From NCBI RefSeq assembly GCF_900119085.1, contig NZ_FPIQ01000004.1, positions 1-64,000 of the forward strand: DNA of 64,000 nucleotides. The letters run 5' to 3'. Both the position numbers and the translations under genes were made by a program. Source of the DNA: Nitrosovibrio sp. Nv17. Lineage in GTDB: Bacteria; Pseudomonadota; Gammaproteobacteria; Burkholderiales; Nitrosomonadaceae. Position 1 is the stretch's first letter. Each line of letters opens with the position of its first letter. The notes below the pieces were generated by a model that made no database searches, was not told the DNA's origin, and saw only the letters and a list, made by a program, of their open reading frames with translations. Positions 9,430-21,751 of this stretch are shown in pieces.

Positions 9430-9666
9430 GCTCTCCTATGAAGGTTGACAGATGAGGCATTCCGTCCGGAATGCGGCGTCCCTCCCACTCCCATCATAGA
9501 ATGTCCCTCGAAAAAAGCAATATCCATGCTTGTTACATGGAAATGGGAGGCGCCGGCCGCGGGGAGCGAGATGCCCCCGTGAGGGATGGAACTGGTAATA
9601 TCGATCCTGTGGGTGATGGCTGGTGCGCCGATTTCACCGGCCCTCCCTGTCTACGGAGCGCTCTTC

Positions 9667-10791
9667 ATGGAAAGAATCAGGACACGCGCGGCGGTCGCCT
9701 GGGGCCCAGGCCAGCCGCTGAGCATCGAGGAGGTCGATCTGCTGCCCCCCCGGAAAGGAGAAGTTCTGGTGCGCATGATCGCAACGGGGGTGTGCCATAC
9801 CGATGCGTTCACCTTGTCGGGGAATGATCCTGAAGGGCGTTTTCCCGTTATTCTGGGCCATGAGGGTGGCGGCATCGTCGAGGCGCTGGGTGAGGGTGTG
9901 TCCAGCGTCGCCGTGGGCGACCATGTCATCCCGCTGTATACGCCCGAGTGCGGCGAATGCGGGTTCTGCAGGTCGGGAAAGACCAACCTGTGCCAGGCGA
10001 TACGCGCAACCCAGGGGCAGGGACTGATGCCCGACGGCACCACCCGGTTCATCAAGGACGGCAGGCCGATCCACCACTATATGGGAACCTCGACCTTTTC
10101 CGAATACACCGTGATCCCCGAGATCGCGCTGGCCAAGATCAGCAAGGAGGCGCCCCTGGAAAAGGTGTGCCTGCTGGGATGCGGTGTCACCACCGGCCTG
10201 GGCGCGGTCGCCAATACGGCGAAGGTCCGGGCGGGCGACACGGTGGCGGTATTCGGGCTGGGCGGCATCGGCCTGGCCGTGATCGTGGGGGCTGCGATGG
10301 CGAGGGCGGAGCGCATCATCGCGATCGACGTCAATCCCGACAAGTTTGCGATCGCGACGCAACTCGGGGCCACCGACGTGGTCGATCCGCGGGAGCATGG
10401 CAAGCCGATCCAGGAGGTCATCGTCGAGATGACGGGTGGCGGGGTGGATTTTTCATTCGAATGCATCGGCAACGTCGACGTCATGCGTTCCGCGCTGGAG
10501 TGCTGCCACAAGGGGTGGGGCGAATCGGTGATCATCGGTGTGGCCGGCGCGGGCGAGGAGATCCGAACGCGGCCGTTCCAGTTGGTCACGGGGCGCGTGT
10601 GGCGCGGTTCGGCGTTCGGGGGAGTCAAGGGCCGCAGCCAGCTTCCGGGATACGTGCAGCGTTATCTCGACGGCGAGTTCGAGCTCGACACCTTCATCAC
10701 CCATACCATGCCGCTCGACCGCATCAACGCCGCATTCGACCTGATGCACGCGGGCAAGTCCATCCGTACCGTCATCCACTTCGGCGCATGA
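9667..10791 (+). CDS. frmA: S-(hydroxymethyl)glutathione dehydrogenase, class III alcohol dehydrogenase
   Basis: A 374-residue zinc-dependent medium-chain dehydrogenase that oxidises S-hydroxymethylglutathione (formaldehyde plus glutathione) to S-formylglutathione with NAD. Catalytic zinc ligands are seen in GVCHTDA and GHEGGG, and the structural zinc cysteines in CGECGFC...C. The NAD fold has GLGGIG. The long upstream extension of the frame is rejected: ATG 9667 with a ribosome site gives the usual family length. It overlaps the next gene by ATGA, a coupled two-gene formaldehyde pathway that would remove formaldehyde formed from methanol or methane. Confidence 0.95.
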   Translation: MERIRTRAAVAWGPGQPLSIEEVDLLPPRKGEVLVRMIATGVCHTDAFTLSGNDPEGRFPVILGHEGGGIVEALGEGVSSVAVGDHVIPLYTPECGECGFCRSGKTNLCQAIRATQGQGLMPDGTTRFIKDGRPIHHYMGTSTFSEYTVIPEIALAKISKEAPLEKVCLLGCGVTTGLGAVANTAKVRAGDTVAVFGLGGIGLAVIVGAAMARAERIIAIDVNPDKFAIATQLGATDVVDPREHGKPIQEVIVEMTGGGVDFSFECIGNVDVMRSALECCHKGWGESVIIGVAGAGEEIRTRPFQLVTGRVWRGSAFGGVKGRSQLPGYVQRYLDGEFELDTFITHTMPLDRINAAFDLMHAGKSIRTVIHFGA

Positions 10792-11651
10792 CGCGGGATA
10801 TGCCGGAACCGGGGCTGCTCTCTTCGCATCGCCTGTTCGAGGGATCCCAGGCGCGCTACCGGCACGTGTCGGTCGCGTTGGACTGCGCCATGAACTTTTC
10901 CATCTACCTGCCGCCGGCCGTCGCCCGCGGGGAGAGAGTGCCGGTCGTCTACTGGCTGTCGGGGCTGACGTGCACCGACGAGAATTTCGTCCTCAAGGCG
11001 GGCGCGCAGCGGGTGGCGGCGGAACTCGGCCTCGCCCTGGTGGCGCCGGATACCAGCCCGAGGGGGGACGGCGTGGCGTGCGCGCCGGACGGCGCCTTCG
11101 ACCTGGGGCTGGGTGCGGGATTCTACGTCAATGCCACCCGGGCGCCATGGAGTCGCCACTACCGCATGTACGACTATGTCGTCGAGGAGCTTCCCGCGCT
11201 CATCGAACGGCACTTTCCGGTAAACGACCGGCGATCGATCTGCGGACACTCCATGGGCGGCCATGGGGCGCTGGTCGCTGCCCTGCGCAATCCCCGCCGC
11301 TACCGCTCGGTATCCGCCTTCTCGCCCATTGCCCATCCGACCGCTTCGCCTTGGGGACGCAAGGCTTTCAGGCACTACCTCGGCGAGGACGAGGCCGCCT
11401 GGAGTCCTTATGACGCCGTGCTTCTGATCGGCGCCGCCGCGCCGGAGGCGCACGTGCCGATGAAGATCGATCAGGGCGATGCCGACGAATTCCTGACCGA
11501 GCAGCTGCGCATCGATCGTCTGGAGGCCGCCTGCCGGGCTACCGGCTATCCGGCACGCATCAGCCTGCAGGCTGGCTACGATCACAGCTATTTTTTCATC
11601 AGCACCTTCATCGACAGCCACCTGCGCTTTCATGCGCAGGCGCTGGCCTGA
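10788..11651 (+). CDS. fghA: S-formylglutathione hydrolase
   Basis: A 287-residue alpha/beta-hydrolase that splits S-formylglutathione to formate and glutathione. The nucleophile elbow GHSMGGHGA, the Asp in DQGDADEF and the His in GYDHSYF form the esterase D triad. Its start overlaps the frmA stop (ATGA), so it completes the glutathione-dependent formaldehyde route. The alternative start Met5 is four codons in. Confidence 0.95.
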   Translation: MTRDMPEPGLLSSHRLFEGSQARYRHVSVALDCAMNFSIYLPPAVARGERVPVVYWLSGLTCTDENFVLKAGAQRVAAELGLALVAPDTSPRGDGVACAPDGAFDLGLGAGFYVNATRAPWSRHYRMYDYVVEELPALIERHFPVNDRRSICGHSMGGHGALVAALRNPRRYRSVSAFSPIAHPTASPWGRKAFRHYLGEDEAAWSPYDAVLLIGAAAPEAHVPMKIDQGDADEFLTEQLRIDRLEAACRATGYPARISLQAGYDHSYFFISTFIDSHLRFHAQALA

Positions 11652-11720
11652 GCGCCGCCTGCCGCAGGTGGGTTGCAAGGCGCGTCCCACGGGACGGCTA
11701 AACGTGGCGGCTTCTTCCTG

Positions 11721-11726
11721 TATAAT
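11721..11726 (+). promoter_or_regulatory. Probable -10 element for prfB-lysS
   Basis: A perfect TATAAT, directly preceded by TG, lies 33 bases before the prfB ATG. No clear -35 hexamer is seen. Confidence 0.4.
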
Positions 11727-11758
11727 CCCGCTTCTTTCACAGGATCTTCGGCCACGCC

Positions 11759-12863
11759 ATGGAAGCGGAACGACTCAACGCCATCTTTTTCCAACTCGAC
11801 GATCTCGACGATCGGGCGGCTCAGCTACGGAGGCATCTTTGACTTCGACAGCAAGCGGATACGCCTGAACGAACTGACCCGGATGACGGAAGATCCGGCC
11901 ATCTGGGACGACAACAAGCGTGCACAGGAACTGGGACGGGAAAAGAAGGCGCTGGAAGACGTCGTCATGACCCTGGAGAGTGTGGGGCGGCAGTTGCGCG
12001 ATACCCGCGAACTGTTCGCCATGGCCCGGGAGGAACAGGATGCGGCCGCGCTGGAAAGCGTCGCCGACGATGCCGGACGACTGGAGCGGAGGGTGGCGGA
12101 GATGGAGTTCCGCCGCATGTTCTCCAACCCGATGGATGCCGGCAGCTGCTTCGTGGACATCCAGGCGGGATCCGGTGGCACCGAGGCGCAGGATTGGGCG
12201 GCCATGCTGCAACGCATGTACCTGCGCTTCTGCGAGCGGCGGGGATACGCCGTGGAGACGCTGGAGGAATCCACCGGGGATGTCGCCGGCATCAAGAGCG
12301 CCAGCCTCAAGGTGACCGGCGAGTACGCGTACGGCTATCTGCGCACCGAAACCGGCGTGCACCGGCTGGTGCGCAAGTCGCCCTTCGATTCCGGCAATCG
12401 GCGCCATACGTCCTTTGCCAGCGTGTTCGTCTATCCCGAGGTGGACGACACCATCGAGATCGAGATCAACCCGGCGGATCTGCGCGTGGATACGTTCCGG
12501 GCTTCCGGTGCCGGCGGTCAGCACATCAACAAGACGGATTCCGCCATCCGCATCACCCATCTTCCCTCGGGTATCGTGGTGCAGTGCCAGAGCGGCCGTT
12601 CCCAGCACCGCAACCGCGCCGATGCGATGGCCATGCTGAAGTCCCGGCTGTACGAGGCGGAGCTGCGCAGGCGCAACGATGAGAAGCAGGTGATCGAGGA
12701 CAGCAAGACCGACATCGGCTGGGGCCATCAGATCCGTTCCTACGTGCTGGACCAGTCGCGCATCAAGGATCTGCGCACCGGCGTCGAAGTCGGCAACACT
12801 CAGGCGGTGCTCGACGGCGGACTCGATGAATTCATCGAGGCGAGCCTGAAGCAGGGAATGTAG
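11759..12863 (+). CDS. prfB: Peptide chain release factor 2 (programmed frameshift)
   Basis: RF2 reads UGA and UAA stops. Translation starts at ATG 11759, runs 27 codons to an in-frame TGA at 11840-11842, and continues in the +1 frame from GAC 11841. The joined product is 367 residues, the normal RF2 length. The codon-recognition tripeptide SPF and the catalytic GGQ (GAGGQHINK) are both present. The frame open from about 11673 is only the unspliced second frame. The gene is followed by lysS after two bases, the usual prfB-lysS operon. Confidence 0.96.
11828..11843 (+). promoter_or_regulatory. prfB programmed +1 frameshift signal
   Basis: An internal Shine-Dalgarno-like CGGAGG is followed after three bases by CTT TGA C, the slippery Leu codon, stop and C context of the classic RF2 autoregulatory site. 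When RF2 is scarce the ribosome slips +1 at CTT and makes full-length RF2. Confidence 0.95.
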
Positions 12864-12865
12864 CC

Positions 12866-14395
12866 ATGATCGAAAAAGAACGGGAGTTTCCCTCCGAGGC
12901 TGCCGACAAGGCATGTGTCGACGGTCGGGAGATCACTGAGGAGCGCCGCGCCAAGTTGGCCGCGCTGCGCGAGACGGGTGGCGCCTTTCCCAACGATTTC
13001 CGCCGCGGACATCTGGCGGACGCGCTGCATCGGCAGTACCGGGAACAGGCCGCGGACGTCCTGGAATCGGCGGCCCATCCGGTGAGCGTCGCGGGACGCA
13101 TGATGCTGAAGCGGGTGATGGGCAAGGCGAGTTTCGCCACGCTGCAGGACATGAGCGGGCGCATCCAGCTCTACGTCACCCGCGACGCGATCGGAGCGGA
13201 GGCCTACGACGCATTCCGGCACTACGATCTCGGCGACATCCTGGGGGCCGAGGGCATAGTCTTCAAGACCCGCAGCGGCGAACTTTCGGTGCGCGTCACC
13301 CGCATGCGCCTCCTGACGAAGTCACTGCGTCCCCTGCCGGAGAAGTTCCATGGCCTCGCCGACCAGGAGCAGCGGTATCGCCAGCGCCATCTCGATCTCG
13401 TCATGAACGAGAACACGCGCCGGATATTCGCCATCCGCGCGCGCGTCATCCAGTCGATCCGCGACTTCCTCGTGGTACGGGGTTATCTCGAGGTGGAGAC
13501 GCCGATGATGCATCCCATCCCCGGCGGCGCCGCGGCACGGCCCTTCGTCACTCACCACAATGCCCTGGACATGCAGCTCTATCTGCGCGTCGCACCGGAG
13601 CTGTACCTGAAGCGGCTGGTGGTGGGCGGCATGGAAAAGGTGTTCGAGATCAATCGCAATTTCCGCAATGAGGGGATATCCACGCGGCACAATCCGGAAT
13701 TCACCATGCTGGAATTCTATGAGGCCTACCAGGATCACGCCTATCTGATGGATTTCACCGAAGCCCTGCTGCGCGAGGTCGCGATCTCGGCCCTGGGGAG
13801 CACCCGCCTGGCGTACCAGGGCAGGGAGATCGATCTGGCCCGCCCCTTCGCGCGGCTCAGCGTCGTCCAGGCGATCCGCCAGTTCCACCCCGACTGCACG
13901 GACGCCCAGCTCGGCGACCGGGCGTTCCTGAGCGACAGGCTGCGTTTGCTGGGCACAACCGCCGATGCCGGCGACGGCATCGGCACTCTGCAGCTGGCCC
14001 TGTTCGACGCCACCACGGAGCACCTGCTGTTCGATCCCACCTTCATCGTCGATTATCCCGCCGAGGTTTCGCCCCTGGCGCGGCGCAACGACGCCAGACC
14101 GGAGATCACCGACCGGTTCGAGCTCTACATCGCGGGGCGCGAGATCGCCAACGGCTTCTCCGAACTGAACGACCCGGACGACCAGGCAGACCGGTTCCGA
14201 GAGCAAGCCCGCGCCCGGGATGCGGGCGATGCGGAGGCGATGCACTACGACGCCGACTACATCCGTGCCCTGCAGTACGGCCTGCCTCCCACCGCGGGCG
14301 AGGGCATCGGCATCGACCGGTTGGTCATGCTGCTCACAGACAGCCCCAGCATCCGCGACGTCATTCTGTTTCCACAGCTGCGGCCGGAAGGCTGA
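12866..14395 (+). CDS. lysS: Lysyl-tRNA synthetase, class II
   Basis: A 509-residue synthetase charging tRNA-Lys. The N-terminal OB-fold anticodon-binding domain (about 60-175) is followed by the class II catalytic core with motif 2 ([15 protein letters not shown]) and motif 3 ([11 protein letters not shown]). The length matches bacterial LysS. It starts two bases after the prfB stop and is translated from the same message. The convergent hpnA ends 46 bases downstream. Confidence 0.96.
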   Translation: MIEKEREFPSEAADKACVDGREITEERRAKLAALRETGGAFPNDFRRGHLADALHRQYREQAADVLESAAHPVSVAGRMMLKRVMGKASFATLQDMSGRIQLYVTRDAIGAEAYDAFRHYDLGDILGAEGIVFKTRSGELSVRVTRMRLLTKSLRPLPEKFHGLADQEQRYRQRHLDLVMNENTRRIFAIRARVIQSIRDFLVVRGYLEVETPMMHPIPGGAAARPFVTHHNALDMQLYLRVAPELYLKRLVVGGMEKVFEINRNFRNEGISTRHNPEFTMLEFYEAYQDHAYLMDFTEALLREVAISALGSTRLAYQGREIDLARPFARLSVVQAIRQFHPDCTDAQLGDRAFLSDRLRLLGTTADAGDGIGTLQLALFDATTEHLLFDPTFIVDYPAEVSPLARRNDARPEITDRFELYIAGREIANGFSELNDPDDQADRFREQARARDAGDAEAMHYDADYIRALQYGLPPTAGEGIGIDRLVMLLTDSPSIRDVILFPQLRPEG

Positions 14396-14441
14396 ACTTT
14401 TCCGATCGCGGTGCGCGGGCAGCCATTGCGAGAAAAGAACG

Positions 14442-15452
14442 TCACCCGTCGGGTCGATACGCCGGGTTGCAGTAGCCGTTGCCCTGAAACCACGCCATCG
14501 CGTCCGCCAGCGCCTCGACCGCGGGCCGGTAGCGATACCCCAGGACGCGCATCGCCTTCTCGCTGGAGTAGTACATCTTCTTGCGCGCCATGTGCACGCT
14601 GTCCAGCGTTGCCCGCGGTTCGGCGCGCGTCACCAGCGCCATTTTCTCCATGCACCAGGCGGCCGGCAGCATCAGGCTGATGGGGATGCCGAGACGCCGT
14701 GTCCGCTTGCCCTGGAGTGCATCGATGGCCTGCAGTATCTGCAGCAGGGTCATGTTCTCCCCACCCAGGATGTAGCGCTCTCCCGGTTGGCCGTGCGCGT
14801 AGGCCAGCAGGTGGCCGTGCGCGATGTCGTCGGCGTGGGCGATGTTGAGGCCGGTGTCGACGTAGGCTGGCATGCGGCCGCGCAGCGTGTCCACCACGAT
14901 GCGTCCGGTCGGGGTCGGCTTGACGTCGCGCGGGCCGATCGGCGTCGAGGGATTGACGATGACCAGCGGCAGCCCGAGTTCGTCGGTCATCCGCTGCACG
15001 GCGCGTTCCGCCAGGAACTTGGAGCGCTTGTAGTGGCCGGTCATGCACTCGAGGCTGGACGGCGTTTCCTCGTCGACGCATGTCCCGTCACGACAGGCGC
15101 CCAAGGTCGCGACGCTGCTGGTGTAGACCATGCGCGCCATGCCGGCTTCCGCAGCCGTGCGAATGAGCGCTTCCGTTCCCCTGACGTTGATGTCGTACAT
15201 GGTTTCCGGATTGGGCACCCACAGGCGATAGTCGGCCGCAACGTGAAACAGGTTGTCGCAACCGGCCACCGCACGTTTCAGGGAAGGCACCGAGCGCAGA
15301 TCGCCTTCGGAAATCTCGACCGGCAGCGCATGGAGGTTGCGCCGGTCGCTGCCCGGCCTGACCAGGCAGCGGACCTCATGGCCGGCGCCGAGCAGACAGC
15401 GCGCAACCGCAGAGCCCACGAAACCGTTTGCTCCCGTCACCAGTGATCTCAT
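14442..15452 (-). CDS. hpnA: Hopanoid-associated sugar epimerase
   Basis: A 336-residue extended short-chain dehydrogenase. It has the N-terminal NAD(P) motif TGANGFVG, the catalytic YxxxK (HYKRSK, near residue 140) and the VAADYRLW and NPSTPIGPRD signatures typical of HpnA. HpnA is found with hopanoid biosynthesis and is thought to modify the hopanoid side-chain sugar. No other hpn gene is present here, so the link rests on sequence only. Hopanoids are common in methane and ammonia oxidisers. Confidence 0.85.
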   Translation of the reverse strand: MRSLVTGANGFVGSAVARCLLGAGHEVRCLVRPGSDRRNLHALPVEISEGDLRSVPSLKRAVAGCDNLFHVAADYRLWVPNPETMYDINVRGTEALIRTAAEAGMARMVYTSSVATLGACRDGTCVDEETPSSLECMTGHYKRSKFLAERAVQRMTDELGLPLVIVNPSTPIGPRDVKPTPTGRIVVDTLRGRMPAYVDTGLNIAHADDIAHGHLLAYAHGQPGERYILGGENMTLLQILQAIDALQGKRTRRLGIPISLMLPAAWCMEKMALVTRAEPRATLDSVHMARKKMYYSSEKAMRVLGYRYRPAVEALADAMAWFQGNGYCNPAYRPDG

Positions 15453-15558
15453 CGTATTCCCTTCATTCCGGTTTCAGAACAGCTTCGGGAAAGTGGGCAG
15501 TCGGCGTCGTGATTCATCCGGTTCGCGCCGGCGCGATATCCAGCCCGTCTGGCGACCG

Positions 15559-17244
15559 TCAGGGAGTACGCGTAGCCAGGTGTTTTTCCACGTCTTCCTT
15601 GCTGAAGCCCAGCGCGGCGGCCACGCGGTCGGCATGGCTGACCCGCGATATGCCGGGAACGAGGCGATGGGTCGGCCCACCACGCCCGAATTCGCCCTGA
15701 AGGTAGCGGCCGATGCCCTTGCCCTGCAGGCGTTCGCACAATTCATGGTTGTGGGTGACCAGGAGCGTGCTGGCGCCGAGCTGGTGGAAGCCCGTGAGCA
15801 CGTACTCGGAAAGCTCCATCTTTTCTTCGAACGTCGTCCCTTCCGAAAGTTCGTCCAGCACGACCAGACTGCGCGCGGTTGAATTGAAGAATATCTCGCG
15901 TGTGCGCTTCAGTTCGTGGCCGAAACGGCCCATGCCCTCATCCAGTTTGCCCGGATCCGGTACCTGGTAGAAGATGTGCTCCGCAGGCACCAGCCGTGCA
16001 GTCGCGGCAGGCATGTAGCAGCCGACCTGGCCCAGCAGCTGCAGCTGGGCCACGGTCTTGCAGTAGGCCGTCTTGCCGCCGCTGTTCGGCCCCGTGATGA
16101 CCAGTACCCGTCCGGCATCGTCCAGGCGTATGTCGTTGGGCACGTAATCCGGATTGGCGTGGCCGAGCAGGGGATTCCGGGCCTCCGCGGCGATGAGCAG
16201 ATGGCGCGTATGCTCCACGATCTCCGGCAGCGTCATCGGGCCGCCGAAGCCCTGCGCGTAGCGGCGGAACGACAGCAGTTCGTCCAGCATGCCCAGGGCG
16301 TCCAGTGCCCGCCCCAGTTCCGGGCTCTGGCGAAACAGTTTGCGTAGCGGATAGATGACGGTGTCGCGATCCGAGGCCGCGATCGCGATCAGGAGGACGG
16401 CCAGGACGGGAATGGCGAGCACGAACAGCCCGTATCCCAGACGGGCGAGCCCGAAGCTGGCGAGCATATCCTGGAAGAAGAACAGGGCTGCTCCGAGCGC
16501 GGCGAACGTGGCCACCACCGGGAGCGGCTTGACGAGCGACGGGGTGAAGCGCAGTGCGGGCGAATAGCGCGGCTTTTCCTCCCGTGTCCTGAATTTCCCC
16601 TCAAGGGGATAGACGGGGCCGCGCATCAGGGAATAGATGCGCGAGGCGCCGAAATCGCGAATGACGCCGAACAGGCGCTGCAGATAGGTGCTGCGGGGAG
16701 GCGGCAGGGTATCGATCGATTCGACCATATCGATCACGAATCCGGTGCCGTCGACGTACTGGTGGTAGCCGTAGCCGCTGAATTCCATGCTGTTCCGGTC
16801 ATTGCCGCCGCCATCCACGGCGAGACCGCCGGTGAAGGTGCCGTAGAGCAGTTGATGGAGTGCATGCTCCTGGCCGGCCATCGTCTTGATGAAATTCTGC
16901 AGCGCCTCCTGCAGCCCGGGCTCGGACTCGAGTTCGCGCAGTGCTTCCTGCTTTTCCCGTGCCAGCACGGGATCGGTGGAAGGGCGTGCTAGGGAGCGGT
17001 ACAGAACTGCCTGGCCCACGTGCGTGGCCGCATGGTTGCAGCTGTCGAACAGGGCATCGACCTCGATCGCGTCGAACGTCCGGGCATCGAGGACGCCCTC
17101 CCTGCCTTCGCCCGGGCGCGTATCGCGTATTCCCGCCGGGCGGTCGCCGCGGGCGAGGATGGGAGGGTGCTCCCCGGAGGCGGCGGGGGCGGGTGTCGGA
17201 GTGTGCATGGCCTTATCGTGAGGATCGAACCCGAATCCTGCCAC
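15559..17244 (-). CDS. MutS-related ATPase with internal membrane helices
   Basis: A protein of about 561 residues ending in a MutS-type ABC ATPase: Walker A GPNSGGKT (about 384-391) and Walker B LVVLDELSEGT. The mismatch-recognition and connector domains of true MutS are missing. Instead, residues about 230-285 contain two or three strongly hydrophobic helices, so the protein is probably inner-membrane bound. This matches the poorly characterised MutS-related membrane ATPases rather than mismatch repair. The start is GTG 17244 or ATG 17208; the latter has AAGG just upstream. Function unknown. Confidence 0.8.
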   Translation of the reverse strand: MAGFGFDPHDKAMHTPTPAPAASGEHPPILARGDRPAGIRDTRPGEGREGVLDARTFDAIEVDALFDSCNHAATHVGQAVLYRSLARPSTDPVLAREKQEALRELESEPGLQEALQNFIKTMAGQEHALHQLLYGTFTGGLAVDGGGNDRNSMEFSGYGYHQYVDGTGFVIDMVESIDTLPPPRSTYLQRLFGVIRDFGASRIYSLMRGPVYPLEGKFRTREEKPRYSPALRFTPSLVKPLPVVATFAALGAALFFFQDMLASFGLARLGYGLFVLAIPVLAVLLIAIAASDRDTVIYPLRKLFRQSPELGRALDALGMLDELLSFRRYAQGFGGPMTLPEIVEHTRHLLIAAEARNPLLGHANPDYVPNDIRLDDAGRVLVITGPNSGGKTAYCKTVAQLQLLGQVGCYMPAATARLVPAEHIFYQVPDPGKLDEGMGRFGHELKRTREIFFNSTARSLVVLDELSEGTTFEEKMELSEYVLTGFHQLGASTLLVTHNHELCERLQGKGIGRYLQGEFGRGGPTHRLVPGISRVSHADRVAAALGFSKEDVEKHLATRTP

Positions 17245-17349
17245 GAAGGGGCCGCGATGACAATCCGGGCATGGTAATCCGTATGGGAAAGGACTGCAGC
17301 GAGCCAGAGTCCGGCCGGAGGCGGCACCGACAGGCGGCGACCCTTGCTC

Positions 17350-18738
17350 TCATTGAATTCGTGATACCGGGTCCGTCTGTCCCCGGCTGTAGGTGGAAGG
17401 AATGCCGGGAGGAGGTTTTTTCGTCAGCACGTCGTTGAGCTGCCGCAGATCGTCCTCGTCGAGTTCGCCCGCCTCCGCTTCCAGCTTCAGTTTGGCCATG
17501 AGAAAGTTGTAGCGGGCCTGGGCCAGATCCCGTCGGGCGGAATAGTGCAGCTGCTGGGCGTTCAGTACGTCCACCTCGGTTCTGACACCCACCTCCTGTC
17601 CGAGCTTGGTGGAATCCAGCTGGCTCCTGCTCGACGCCACCGCCTGCTCCAGCGCCTTCACCTGGGCGATGCCGTTGGTGACGTTCAGGAATTGCTGGCT
17701 CACCTGCAGCACGCTGTTGCGCCGCGTATTGTCCAGATCCCTGAGCGCCCGCTGCTGATTCGCCAGTGCTTCACGTACCCGGGACTGCGTGGCGAACCCC
17801 TGGAAGATCGGAATGTTGAGCTGCAGGCCGATTTCCTTGGAAGTGAGATCGATCCCGCGGCCGGTGATCGTGCCGCCGACGCCCTGCTGATCGCTGTATA
17901 TCGCGACCAGGTCCAATGTGGGATAGTGTCCCGCCTTGGCCCTCTCGATGTCCTGCTTGGCGATGCTGACGATGGCCTCCTGCACCCTGAGCGCGAGATT
18001 GTTCTGTTCGGCCACGCGGATCCATTCGTCCATCGTCGTATATTTCAGGGTGAGCAGGTCGGAGGTGGCCTCATCCGGGCGTATGAGATCATCGGGCATG
18101 TGCCCGATGATCTGCTGCAGGGCTCGCTTGCGTACTTCCAGCTCGCTCATGGCGGCGATCTGCTGGGCGAGCGTGAGGTCGAAGCGGGCCTGGGCCTCGT
18201 AGGTGTCGACGATGGTGGCGGTGCCTACCTGGAAATTGCGCTTGGCCTGCTCCAGCTGTTCGCCGATGGCCTTCTTCTGGGCCTCGGCCACCTCCAGGCT
18301 GGCGTGGGCGGCCAGGATGTCGAAGTATGCCTGGGCCACCCGCAGGATGAGATCCTGGGAGGCGATGATGAACTGCCAGTCCGCCTGTGCGACCTGGATC
18401 TTGGATTGCTCGTAGATCGCGAAGTTTTCCTTGCGGTACAGCGGCTGGGTGGCGGTGATGGTCAGGCTCTGGTTGTCGATGGTGACCTGGGGCGCCAGCG
18501 CCCGGTCGATCAGCTGGCGGCGTCGCACACCCGAGAAGGTGACCGTGGGCAGCAGCCCGGCCCGTCCCTGGGGAAGTTTTTCCTGGGCGGCCAGGTGCGT
18601 GGCGCGCGCCGCGCTGTACAGCGCGTCCTGTTCCAGCGCCTCCCGGTAGACCTCCATCAGGTCGGCGGCATGTGACGCACCGTGCAGGAAGGTACCGAGG
18701 AACAGAAGGGCAGGGAAGAGAATGCGCGAAGTTTTCAC
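17350..18738 (-). CDS. tolC: TolC family outer-membrane channel protein
   Basis: A 462-residue protein with a signal peptide ending SHA-ADL. It shows the duplicated coiled-coil/strand pattern of outer-membrane efflux proteins, including the DLMEVYREAL opening and GVRTEVDVLNAQQ in the second half. TolC forms the outer-membrane exit duct for tripartite efflux pumps and type I secretion. It follows pcm on the same strand after 108 bases, a frequent pcm-tolC neighbourhood. No inner-membrane pump is encoded beside it. Confidence 0.92.
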   Translation of the reverse strand: MKTSRILFPALLFLGTFLHGASHAADLMEVYREALEQDALYSAARATHLAAQEKLPQGRAGLLPTVTFSGVRRRQLIDRALAPQVTIDNQSLTITATQPLYRKENFAIYEQSKIQVAQADWQFIIASQDLILRVAQAYFDILAAHASLEVAEAQKKAIGEQLEQAKRNFQVGTATIVDTYEAQARFDLTLAQQIAAMSELEVRKRALQQIIGHMPDDLIRPDEATSDLLTLKYTTMDEWIRVAEQNNLALRVQEAIVSIAKQDIERAKAGHYPTLDLVAIYSDQQGVGGTITGRGIDLTSKEIGLQLNIPIFQGFATQSRVREALANQQRALRDLDNTRRNSVLQVSQQFLNVTNGIAQVKALEQAVASSRSQLDSTKLGQEVGVRTEVDVLNAQQLHYSARRDLAQARYNFLMAKLKLEAEAGELDEDDLRQLNDVLTKKPPPGIPSTYSRGQTDPVSRIQ

Positions 18739-18846
18739 TTTGATCCGGGATGCCTCGCCTGACTGGAAACAACGGCCGATGTCTGGCCGGGCCCGATGGG
18801 CGGAGTCATCGGGTTGGCGCGCAGGTCGGGGAATGCATTCGCAGAA

Positions 18847-19518
18847 TCAAAACGTGAATCGCTTGGGTTGCTCCGCATTTCTCAGCGGGGGGATACAGGT
18901 TTCGAACAGGTTGACCGCAAGGAAGGCGTCGGCATCCTCACCCTGAGCCTGCGGCATGCGGGTCACGAGCCGACCCTGCATCACCGGCTCCTCGCCCACC
19001 ACCGCGAACAGGCGTCCACCGACACCGAGGCTCTGGCGGAACGTATCCGGCAGGACCGGCGTGGAGCCGGTCAGCACGATCACGTCGTAGGGCGCATGCT
19101 GCGGCCAGCCCCGGCCGGCATCGCCCAGTTCCAGGGTCACGTTGTCGATTCCGTGCGCGCAGAGGTTCCTTTCCGCCATCGTCTTCAGTTCCGGTACGAT
19201 TTCCACGCTGTGGACATGACGCCCCCTGCTTGCCAGCAGGGCGGTCAGATAGCCGCTGCCGCTGCCGATTTCCAGGATCCGGTCGGTTTTTTCCACCTGC
19301 AGATCCTGGAGGATGCGCGCCTCCAGCTTCGGGGTCAGCATCACCTCGCCATATCCCAGGGGAATCTCCATGTCGACGAACGCCAGCGAACGATAGGCCG
19401 GCGGGACGAATTCCTCGCGCCGCAGTTCGAACAGCAGCTGGAGCACCTCCTGATCCAGTACGTCCCAGGGGCGAATCTGCTGTTCCACCATGTTGAATCG
19501 GGTTTGTTCGAGATCCAT
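18847..19518 (-). CDS. pcm: Protein-L-isoaspartate O-methyltransferase
   Basis: A 223-residue SAM-dependent repair methyltransferase that starts the conversion of isoaspartyl sites back to aspartate. The RFNMVEQQIRPWDVLD opening and the SAM-binding motif LEIGSGSGYLTALLA are diagnostic. ATG 19518 is chosen by comparison with family starts; ATG 19524 two codons upstream is equally possible, and the longer frame to 19575 is rejected. It is upstream of tolC and divergent from thiC. Confidence 0.92.
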   Translation of the reverse strand: MDLEQTRFNMVEQQIRPWDVLDQEVLQLLFELRREEFVPPAYRSLAFVDMEIPLGYGEVMLTPKLEARILQDLQVEKTDRILEIGSGSGYLTALLASRGRHVHSVEIVPELKTMAERNLCAHGIDNVTLELGDAGRGWPQHAPYDVIVLTGSTPVLPDTFRQSLGVGGRLFAVVGEEPVMQGRLVTRMPQAQGEDADAFLAVNLFETCIPPLRNAEQPKRFTF

Positions 19519-19608
19519 GTCCATCTTGTCAATGAATGTTGTTTTCAGGGAGCGGCCGCCATCGCAGGCTTGCAATTATTCCATATTTCCATTAGCTTCA
19601 CAGCAGCA

Positions 19609-21661
<2,053 letters not shown>

Positions 21662-21751
21662 CATCGGCAGGCGTTCATCCTCCCGCTTCCCGATCCGATG
21701 CCTTTCACCCCGCATTCGCCTGTCCGGGCCCGCGCCCCACTGCCCGGATAG

